Positions 1-4,599 of a DNA stretch of 5,219 nt are shown piece by piece. The DNA lies in NCBI GenBank assembly GCA_937893155.1, contig CALBGU010000198.1, positions 1-5,219 of the forward strand. Direction: 5' to 3'. The notes beneath the pieces were generated by a model that saw nothing but the letters and a program-made list of their open reading frames with translations, ran no database searches and was not told the DNA's origin. The position numbers and the translations under genes were made by a program. The stretch comes from an uncultured Treponema sp. Lineage in GTDB: Bacteria > Spirochaetota > Spirochaetia > Treponematales > Treponemataceae. Position 1 is the stretch's first letter. Every line of letters starts with the position of its first letter.

Positions 1-50
1 CTAATATTAACGAATAGTATCAAATCTTTCTAGTGCTAAAACTGGGGTAG

Positions 51-67
51 TAAAATATTTATAGAAT
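51..67 (+). promoter_or_regulatory. Possible -10 elements for the XRE regulator gene
   Basis: Two hexamers close to the sigma-70 -10 consensus lie just before the gene: TAAAAT at 51-56 and TAGAAT at 62-67, each 5 of 6. Neither has a good -35 at 16-18 nt upstream. If the second were used, the transcript would start within a few bases of the ATG at 76, giving a nearly leaderless mRNA, which would fit the missing ribosome binding site. The region is AT-rich, so chance matches are likely. Confidence 0.25.
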
Positions 68-75
68 TATTGTCT

Positions 76-435
76 ATGAGTTTCAAAGAAAATTTGAAAG
101 AAGCAATGTTTTGCAAGCAGTTGATGACGGCAGATTTAGCGGCAATGACAGGAATAAATGCAGGAACAATAAGCAGCTATCTCAAGACAAAGGGGTCTAT
201 GCCGCCTGCGGATAAGGCGTTGAAATTGGCGCAGGCTCTTGATGTGAGCGTTGATTTTTTGGTGAATGGATTTGAATCAAATAAGCCGTCGTCGATACAA
301 CAAAAAAGCCCGTTCCCGATTGAAGTGTATAAAATCGCGCAGGATATGACGGATTTAGAAAAGGAAGAGCTTTCTGCTATTCACGGAATTGTAAAAGTGC
401 TAAAACAGCCAAAGGCTGCTTCTCAAAAGGCGTAG
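76..435 (+). CDS. Small XRE-family helix-turn-helix transcriptional regulator
   Basis: This is a 119-residue cytoplasmic DNA-binding protein, counted from the ATG at 76. Residues about 4-63 form a Cro/C1-type HTH domain. Helix 2 is TADLAAMTG (18-26), the recognition helix is around NAGTISSYLK (28-37), and the domain closes with the typical 'ALKLAQAL' and 'SVDFLV' helices. The C-terminal 55 residues are polar with a charged helix (TDLEKEELSAIHG) and no domain I recognise; this part may mediate dimerisation or ligand sensing. An in-frame TTG at 70 would add two residues (M-S). I prefer ATG at 76 because related small XRE proteins begin MSF/MNF. Neither start has a convincing Shine-Dalgarno; the only G-run (GGGG, 44-47) is too far away. 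It converges on the dismutase gene. Its target is unknown, and autoregulation is common in the family but not shown here. GC looks lower than in the transporter genes. Family call is firm, function is not. Confidence 0.88.
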   Translation: MSFKENLKEAMFCKQLMTADLAAMTGINAGTISSYLKTKGSMPPADKALKLAQALDVSVDFLVNGFESNKPSSIQQKSPFPIEVYKIAQDMTDLEKEELSAIHGIVKVLKQPKAASQKA

Positions 436-439
436 GCTT

Positions 440-497
440 GTTCTCAAAAAAGACGCTCCGAGCAAAAATAGCCCGTGCGCCTTTTTTTGCCGAGAAC
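440..497. terminator. Bidirectional rho-independent terminator between convergent genes
   Basis: A long imperfect hairpin fills most of the gap between the regulator stop (435) and the dismutase stop (511). Outer arms GTTCTC (440-445) and GAGAAC (492-497) pair perfectly. Inside them, A6 (446-451) pairs with the T-tract (482-488), then G452-C481 and CGC (454-456) with GCG (477-479), with one A/C mismatch (453/480). Four bases (TGCC, 488-491) bulge on the right, and the loop is about 20 nt. Read on either strand, the GC part is followed by a run of six or seven T, as expected for an A-stem-T terminator serving both genes. Confidence 0.75.
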
Positions 498-510
498 TTA
501 GCGGCGGGTT

Positions 511-1137
511 TCAGTTATCTGAATTCATTGCGGCGGCGTAGAGCGATTCAACGGCTGACCAATCAACGATGTTGAACAGCTCTTTGACGTACGCGGCGCG
601 CAGATTTTTGTACTTCAGATAATATGCGTGCTCCCACACATCAATGCAGAAAATCGGCTTGTTTCCCGTGCCGAGCGAAATCGGATTGTCTTGATTTGCG
701 CTTTGCGAAAGAACGAGAGAGCCGTCTTTTGCGACCGACAGCCACGCCCAACCAGAGCCGAATTGCGTGAGTGCAAGAGAGCTGATTTTCTCTTTGAACT
801 CCGCGAATGAACCGAACGCCGCATTGATTTTTTCTGCAAGCTCGCCAGTCGGCTCTTTTTTGCCGTTCGGGGCAAGCGTGGAGAAATACAGATTGTGGTT
901 GTAGAAACCGCCGCCGTTGTTTCTCAGTGCGTTTCGGAGCGCAGTGTCGCCAATCGCGTCGAGTGAAGATAAAATCTCTTCTGCGCTCTTTCCTGCCAAT
1001 CCTGCTTTCTCTGCCGCCTCGTTAAAGGCTTTTGTGTATGCGGCGTGATGCTTGCCGTAGTGCGTTTCCACGGTCAAAGCGTCAAGAACAGGCTCAAGCG
1101 CATCGTATGAATACGGTAATTTGTATTGTTCAAGCAT
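511..1137 (-). CDS. sodA: Superoxide dismutase, Fe/Mn family, Mn-type signature
   Basis: This 208-residue cytoplasmic enzyme converts superoxide to hydrogen peroxide and oxygen and has the usual length for the family. The N-terminal alpha-hairpin domain (about 1-88) contains the 'YKLPYSYDALEP' opening and the first two metal ligands, His26 (in THYGKHH) and His81 (in FYNHN). The C-terminal alpha/beta domain (about 95-203) has FGSGWAWL (126-133) and the signature DVWEHAYY (166-173), which supplies ligands Asp166 and His170. Gly77 and Gln149 (in ANQD) occupy positions that in E. coli SodA mark manganese enzymes; iron enzymes carry Gln at the first position and Ala/Gly at the second. Tyr34 fits the substrate-gateway tyrosine. 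Cambialistic use of either metal remains possible, so the symbol is a best fit. No signal peptide is seen. The gene starts at an ATG with AGGAG six bases upstream, has its own near-consensus promoter, and appears monocistronic. Confidence 0.96.
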   Translation of the reverse strand: MLEQYKLPYSYDALEPVLDALTVETHYGKHHAAYTKAFNEAAEKAGLAGKSAEEILSSLDAIGDTALRNALRNNGGGFYNHNLYFSTLAPNGKKEPTGELAEKINAAFGSFAEFKEKISSLALTQFGSGWAWLSVAKDGSLVLSQSANQDNPISLGTGNKPIFCIDVWEHAYYLKYKNLRAAYVKELFNIVDWSAVESLYAAAMNSDN

Positions 1138-1143
1138 AATAAT

Positions 1144-1148
1144 CTCCT
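1144..1148 (-). promoter_or_regulatory. Ribosome binding site of the dismutase gene
   Basis: On the - strand AGGAG lies 6 nt before the ATG whose first base is 1137. This settles the start: no competing upstream start has comparable spacing. Confidence 0.85.
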
Positions 1149-1170
1149 ATTAAAAGCATTGTTAAAAGAG

Positions 1171-1199
1171 ATTATCATAGAGCATTTTTGTTCTGTCAA
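1171..1199 (-). promoter_or_regulatory. Sigma-70 promoter of the dismutase gene
   Basis: Read on the - strand, a perfect TTGACA -35 (1199-1194) is followed after exactly 17 nt by GATAAT (1176-1171), 5 of 6 to the -10 consensus. The predicted transcript start is near 1164, giving a leader of about 27 nt that contains the AGGAG site. This suggests strong basal expression. No clear Fur or PerR box overlaps it; the -35 hexamer forms one arm of the dyad described at 1194-1225. Confidence 0.8.
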
Positions 1200-1225
1200 T
1201 CGTTTTGTGCACTATTTTTTTGACA
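1194..1225. promoter_or_regulatory. Symmetric dyad TGTCAA-N7-GTGCAC-N7-TTGACA, candidate operator
   Basis: Outer arms TGTCAA (1194-1199) and TTGACA (1220-1225) are perfect inverted repeats. The 6-bp palindrome GTGCAC (1207-1212) sits exactly at their centre, with 7-nt spacers on each side. The left arm is the -35 of the dismutase promoter; the right arm reads as a consensus -35 towards the importer operon. A dimeric regulator on the central palindrome could control both directions. The spacers themselves are not symmetric, and no known operator family was recognised, so function is inference. Confidence 0.35.
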
Positions 1226-1247
1226 ATATTTTACAGAAAAATCAAAT
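1220..1247 (+). promoter_or_regulatory. Possible upstream promoter of the importer operon
   Basis: TTGACA (1220-1225) is followed after 16 nt by TCAAAT (1242-1247), only 4 of 6 to the -10 consensus. Transcription would begin near 1254 and give a leader of about 120 nt running through the better promoter at 1308-1336. It would lie back to back with the dismutase promoter. The weak -10 keeps confidence low. Confidence 0.25.
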
Positions 1248-1307
1248 GAAAGCAGATTTTCCGACGGCAAAGAAGGGCGAAAACAGTCGATATAAGGCTT
1301 TCTGCGG

Positions 1308-1336
1308 TTGACATTTGGCGTAAATTTTTGTATATA
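1308..1336 (+). promoter_or_regulatory. Main sigma-70 promoter of the importer operon
   Basis: A perfect TTGACA -35 (1308-1313) is followed after 17 nt by TATATA (1331-1336), 4 of 6 to TATAAT; the surrounding run of alternating T and A lets the -10 slide by two bases. The predicted start is near 1343, leaving a leader of about 35 nt with the ribosome binding site at its end. No internal terminator or other promoter is evident down to 4600, so it probably serves all five genes. Confidence 0.7.
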
Positions 1337-1339
1337 TAG

Positions 1340-1352
1340 CATATCCTATATG
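1340..1352. promoter_or_regulatory. Small inverted repeat at the importer operon transcript start
   Basis: CATAT (1340-1344) and ATATG (1348-1352) are perfect inverted repeats around CCT. They cover the predicted transcription start of the operon, a position where a repressor would block initiation. Arms are only 5 bp in an AT-rich region, so this may be chance. Confidence 0.2.
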
Positions 1353-1363
1353 TTTAGTATGAT

Positions 1364-1370
1364 AAAGGAG
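1364..1370 (+). promoter_or_regulatory. Ribosome binding site of the binding-protein gene
   Basis: AAAGGAG ends 7 nt before the ATG at 1378. It is a strong match to the anti-Shine-Dalgarno consensus and fixes the start just ahead of a clear signal peptide. Confidence 0.9.
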
Positions 1371-1377
1371 AATTATT

Positions 1378-2358
1378 ATGAAAAAAATGATTTTTGTTCG
1401 TGCGGCGGCGGCTTTTGCGGCACTTTCTTTGGCATTGACGAGCTGCGGCGAGAAAAAGAGCGCGGAGACGACAGCGGTGAGTTCCGAACCCGCTCCTGCG
1501 GCAGAAAGCAAGCGCGAAGAAAAGACGGTTTCAGCGCAAATAGACAAAGCGGCGTTTGATTCGCTCGTGTCTTCGATTGCAACGGCAAGCGACGCGGAGA
1601 TTGCCGCAAGCAGCTGGGCAGCGGCGGTGAAAAAGGCGGGCGTGTTGCGCGTGGGCACGACACGAACATCGTATTTGTTCAGCCAGTTTGACGAAACGGA
1701 TAATTCCGTGCGCGGTTTTGACGCAGGATTGTTCGAACTTTTGGCGCAATACATTTTTGGCGATGCGAATAAGTACGAAATTACGCAGGTTACTTCAAGC
1801 ACGCGCGAGGCACTGCTGCAAAGCGGGCAGGTTGACGCGGTGTTTGCGACGTATTCGATTACGGAAAGCCGCAAAAAGCTTATTTCGTTTGCCGGTCCGT
1901 ATTACACCTCGAAGCAGGCTGTGCTGGTGAAAGCGGGCAAAAAAGGCATTTCGGGCGTGGAAGACCTTGCAGGAAAAACGGTCGCAACGCAGTCTGGCTC
2001 GACGGGACCGACGATTTTGGCGCAGTTTGCCCCCGATGCAATCGTGCAGGAGTTCAAGGACGACACCGAAGCGCGCACGGCGTTGCAGCAGGGCAGAATC
2101 GATGCGTATGTAACGGATTACACGCTGCTTTTGAACGCAATCGCGCGAAATCCGAGCACTTATTGGCTCGTGGGAACGCCGTTTGGTCCAGAAGACAATT
2201 ACGGCATCGGCTTGCCGCTTGGAAGCGACGGCGTGGCGTTTGTCAATGCGTTCTTGAAGAAAATCATTGCGGACGGCACGTGGGAAAAGCTCTGGCTTGT
2301 CAGTCTTGGAAGCCGCACTGGCATCGAAACTGCTCCGAGCGCGCCGGTGATTGAGTAG
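1378..2358 (+). CDS. Amino acid ABC transporter substrate-binding lipoprotein (GluB-like)
   Basis: This 326-residue protein captures an amino acid, probably glutamate or a relative, and delivers it to the permeases encoded next to it. Residues 1-22 form a lipoprotein signal peptide (MKKMIFVR, then an Ala/Leu core) with lipobox LTSC ending at Cys23, so it should be lipid-anchored at a membrane surface. Residues 24 to about 80 are an Ala/Ser/Glu-rich linker, long for this family. The SBP_bac_3 domain (about 85-310) shows VLRVGTT (89-95), GFD (113-115), STREALL (141-147), ATYSIT (157-162), Arg165, AGPYY (172-176), GSTG (207-210) and TD (246-247). The ATYSIT..RK..I.FAGPYY stretch is characteristic of the glutamate-binding GluB group of the polar amino acid family. 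Arg165 fits the conserved arginine that holds the substrate carboxylate. First gene of the operon, with the first permease 3 nt downstream. The family is secure; the exact ligand is not. Confidence 0.93.
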   Translation: MKKMIFVRAAAAFAALSLALTSCGEKKSAETTAVSSEPAPAAESKREEKTVSAQIDKAAFDSLVSSIATASDAEIAASSWAAAVKKAGVLRVGTTRTSYLFSQFDETDNSVRGFDAGLFELLAQYIFGDANKYEITQVTSSTREALLQSGQVDAVFATYSITESRKKLISFAGPYYTSKQAVLVKAGKKGISGVEDLAGKTVATQSGSTGPTILAQFAPDAIVQEFKDDTEARTALQQGRIDAYVTDYTLLLNAIARNPSTYWLVGTPFGPEDNYGIGLPLGSDGVAFVNAFLKKIIADGTWEKLWLVSLGSRTGIETAPSAPVIE

Positions 2359-2361
2359 CGT

Positions 2362-3021
2362 ATGAATATTGAGCAGCTTTTATCGCAATACGGCGGAAAA
2401 TATCTTTTGGCATTGCTCACCACGTGGCAGTTGACGGCGTTTTCGTTTGCGTTGGCTTTTGCGCTGGGCTGTGCCGTGACGGTGCTTCGATTAAGCCCGA
2501 TAAAGCTGCTTCGCGCCGTTGCCGATGCGTATGTGCAGATTTTCAAAAACATTCCGGGCGCGGCACTGCTTATTGTGCTTGTGTACGCGCTGCCGTATCT
2601 CGACATCGTTTTGTCGTATTATGCGTGTGTTCTGATTGCCACTTCGCTTATTCCGTCGGCGTTTTGCTCGGAGTATCTTCTTTCGGGTGCGAACACGATA
2701 AAAAAAGGGCAGATAGAAGCCGCGCGTGCATTGGGCTTTTCGTTTTTCAAAATCATTCGGTTTATCGTGCTGCCGCAATCGCTTCGCTCTTCTGTGCTGC
2801 CTCTAACTAATCTGCTGATTGCCACGATGCTTACGACTGCGCTTGCCTCTCAAGTGCCGCTCAACCCGCAGGATTTAACGGGCATTGTGGATTACATCAA
2901 CACTCATTCCACGGGCGGAATTGCGGCATTTGGCATTTCTGCATTTTTGTATTTGCTGACGGCGGCGGTGATTGGGCAAATCGGCAGTTTTATTGACAAA
3001 AAAGTGAGGATTCGCCGATGA
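2362..3021 (+). CDS. Amino acid ABC transporter permease, short subunit (GluC-like)
   Basis: This 219-residue inner-membrane protein is one half of the heterodimeric channel of the importer. It has about five hydrophobic segments (roughly 15-42, 66-82, 84-103, 146-165 and 187-210) and a basic tail (KKVRIRR). The cytoplasmic EAA loop that docks on the ATPase is KKGQIEAARALGFS (114-127) with LPQ at 137-139, typical of polar amino acid permeases. The usual 'FRxTP' element appears as FKNIPG (61-66). The length agrees with GluC-type subunits, which pair with a longer GluD-type partner, encoded next. Its ATG lies 3 nt after the binding-protein stop with only a weak GAG upstream, so translation is probably coupled. 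The next gene's start overlaps its stop as ATGA. Confidence 0.92.
   Translation: MNIEQLLSQYGGKYLLALLTTWQLTAFSFALAFALGCAVTVLRLSPIKLLRAVADAYVQIFKNIPGAALLIVLVYALPYLDIVLSYYACVLIATSLIPSAFCSEYLLSGANTIKKGQIEAARALGFSFFKIIRFIVLPQSLRSSVLPLTNLLIATMLTTALASQVPLNPQDLTGIVDYINTHSTGGIAAFGISAFLYLLTAAVIGQIGSFIDKKVRIRR
3006..3010 (+). promoter_or_regulatory. Ribosome binding site of the second permease gene
   Basis: GAGGA lies inside the end of the first permease gene, 7 nt before the ATG at 3018. It supports this start and a stop/start (ATGA) coupled reinitiation. Confidence 0.7.
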
Positions 3022-3860
3022 AAAAGAGCGGGAACACCATTCTGTCTTATCTCTACGAAGAGCCGAGCCGAGCGAGCCGCCGCATAAATGCGATTGCGAC
3101 CGCGGTTTTCGCGCTCCTTTTTGCGCTTGCGCTTTTTTTCATCGTGCGCCGTTTTTATGTGACGGGGCAGCTAGAGGCGCGCTATTGGTCGTTCTTTGCC
3201 AAAAAAACAACGTGGCGTTTTTTGCTCGAAGGGCTTTGGGGCACGGTAAAATCGGCGGTTTTGTCGGGCGCGGTTGCGTTTGCGCTCGGGTTTTTGATAA
3301 TGCTAATGCGTCTTTCGCGCTCAAAATTGCTTCGCGCGCTTGCGGTGTTTTTCATCGAGTTCACGCGCGGGGTGCCTACGCTGCTTTTTATCTATTTCTT
3401 TTTTCTTGCCCTGCCGTCGCTTGGCGTAAAGATGAGCGCATTGCTCAAGATTGTGTTGCCCGTTGCGCTTTCGGCATGCGGCGTGGTGGCGGAGGTGCTT
3501 CGCTCGGGCGTGAACGCCGTGCCGCGCGGTCAGCGTGAGGCGGCGCTGTCGTTGGGAATGCGGGAGCGTGCGGTTTTCTTGAAGATAATTTTTCCGCAGG
3601 GATTTTTTTACGTCTTACCGTCGCTTATCGCCGAAATCGTCATCGTGGTAAAAGACACGACATTTGCGTATATCGTGAATTATCCAGATATAATGCAGAA
3701 TGCGAAAGTCTTGATTTCAAATTACGATTCTATGCTGGCGGTGTATTTGCTGGTGGCGGCGGTGTATATCGCGCTCAACGGGGCTTTGAACGCGCTTTCG
3801 TCGTACATTGCGCAAAAAAGCAAAATGATAAAAAAGGGGAAAAAGAATGGAGCAAACTGA
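3018..3860 (+). CDS. Amino acid ABC transporter permease, long subunit (GluD-like)
   Basis: This 280-residue inner-membrane protein is the partner of the preceding permease. An N-terminal cytoplasmic basic stretch (RASRR) leads into an extra membrane segment (about 23-46) and a linker, before the conserved permease domain that begins LLEGLWGTVKSA (69-80). Conserved elements are EFTRGVPTLLF (114-124), the EAA loop VPRGQREAALSLGM (168-181) with FPQ (192-194), and VVKDTTFAY (210-218). The last membrane helix is near 239-257, followed by a lysine-rich tail. The extra N-terminal segment and length match GluD-type subunits of glutamate importers. It overlaps the first permease by 4 nt and the ATPase gene by 14 nt, and its start has GAGGA at good spacing. 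Confidence 0.93.
   Translation: MKKSGNTILSYLYEEPSRASRRINAIATAVFALLFALALFFIVRRFYVTGQLEARYWSFFAKKTTWRFLLEGLWGTVKSAVLSGAVAFALGFLIMLMRLSRSKLLRALAVFFIEFTRGVPTLLFIYFFFLALPSLGVKMSALLKIVLPVALSACGVVAEVLRSGVNAVPRGQREAALSLGMRERAVFLKIIFPQGFFYVLPSLIAEIVIVVKDTTFAYIVNYPDIMQNAKVLISNYDSMLAVYLLVAAVYIALNGALNALSSYIAQKSKMIKKGKKNGAN
3836..3840 (+). promoter_or_regulatory. Ribosome binding site of the ATPase gene
   Basis: GGGGA (within AAAAAGGGGA) lies 6 nt before the ATG at 3847, inside the 3' end of the second permease gene. It supports a start that overlaps the permease by 14 nt. Confidence 0.6.
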
Positions 3861-4590
3861 AGTCGTGATTTGTGCGGAACACATCGAAAAATATTTTGGA
3901 GAACATCACGTTCTAAAAGATGTGAGTCTTTCGGTAAAAAAAGGCGAAACGGTCGTGATTATCGGTCCGTCGGGGTCGGGAAAATCGACGCTGTGCCGCA
4001 CGATAAACAGGCTGGAATCCATTGATTCTGGCAGGATTTTCATTAACGGCAATCCGCTTCCCGACGGCGGCAAGGCTTTGGCGGCGGTTCGCTCAAAAGT
4101 CGGAATGGTATTTCAGTCGTTCAATTTGTTTGAACACAAAAAAATCATCGACAATGTGATGCTTGCTCCTGTGGAAGTTCTAGGAATGAAGAGCAAAGAT
4201 GCGCGAAAACAGGCGCTGGAGCTTTTGGCGCGTGTGGGCGTGGCTGACCAGGCGGAAAAAATGCCCGCCGAGCTTTCGGGCGGACAGCAGCAGCGTGTTG
4301 CGATTGCGCGTGCGCTTGCGATGAATCCCGACGCGCTGCTTTTTGACGAGCCGACGAGCGCGCTTGACCCCGAGATGATAAATGAGGTGCTTGATGTGAT
4401 GTCGTCGCTTTCAAAAAGCGGTATGACGATGGTGGTGGTTACGCACGAAATGAACTTTGCGCGAAAAGCCGCCGACAGAATTGTTTTTATGGACGCCGGA
4501 AAAATCATCGAGGAAGCGCCGCCAGAGGAATTTTTTGCGGGGGCAAAAACGGAACGGGCGCGCTCTTTTTTAAGTTCGCTTGCAAAATAG
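3847..4590 (+). CDS. Amino acid ABC transporter ATP-binding protein (GluA/GlnQ-like)
   Basis: This 247-residue cytoplasmic ATPase drives import through the two permeases; it works as a dimer. All nucleotide-binding motifs are intact: A-loop Tyr16, Walker A GPSGSGKST (40-48), Q-loop Gln90 in VFQSFNLF, signature LSGGQQQR (143-150), Walker B LLFDE (164-168) with catalytic Glu168, D-loop SALD (171-174) and switch His200. The VFQ.FNLF stretch, the LAPVEV segment (106-111) and the ALDPE (172-176) to VVTHEM (197-202) region are typical of the polar amino acid uptake family (GlnQ/GluA/HisP). Length is normal. There is no C-terminal regulatory extension of the MetN kind. It is the fourth gene of the operon and is followed after 9 nt by the hydrolase gene. 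Confidence 0.96.
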   Translation: MEQTEVVICAEHIEKYFGEHHVLKDVSLSVKKGETVVIIGPSGSGKSTLCRTINRLESIDSGRIFINGNPLPDGGKALAAVRSKVGMVFQSFNLFEHKKIIDNVMLAPVEVLGMKSKDARKQALELLARVGVADQAEKMPAELSGGQQQRVAIARALAMNPDALLFDEPTSALDPEMINEVLDVMSSLSKSGMTMVVVTHEMNFARKAADRIVFMDAGKIIEEAPPEEFFAGAKTERARSFLSSLAK

Positions 4591-4593
4591 GAG
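4589..4593 (+). promoter_or_regulatory. Ribosome binding site of the C26 hydrolase gene
   Basis: AGGAG overlaps the ATPase stop codon (TAG at 4588-4590) and sits 6 nt before the ATG at 4600. It fixes the start of the last gene and shows that it is translated as part of the operon. Confidence 0.85.
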
Positions 4594-4599
4594 TTAAAA

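Noticed and set aside
1171..1199. PerR or Fur box over the dismutase promoter
   Set aside because: AT-rich bases there do not form the 7-1-7 palindrome expected for these regulators.
1126..1311. Open frame of 61 residues on the + strand in the divergent control region
   Set aside because: It starts inside the dismutase gene on the opposite strand, crosses both promoters, lacks a ribosome binding site and has no family features.
1138..1377. Riboswitch or other structured RNA leader upstream of the importer operon
   Set aside because: From the preferred transcript start near 1343 the leader is only about 35 nt. No stable hairpin-plus-T-run was found even if transcription began near 1254.
1242..1874. 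Long open frame on the - strand opposite the binding-protein gene and its promoter
   Set aside because: It overlaps a well-supported lipoprotein gene, covers the operon promoter, has no recognisable domain and no ribosome binding site; GC-rich third positions of the real gene explain it.
4113..4508. Serine/alanine-rich - strand frame within the ATPase gene
   Set aside because: It is a shadow of a gene with complete Walker and signature motifs.
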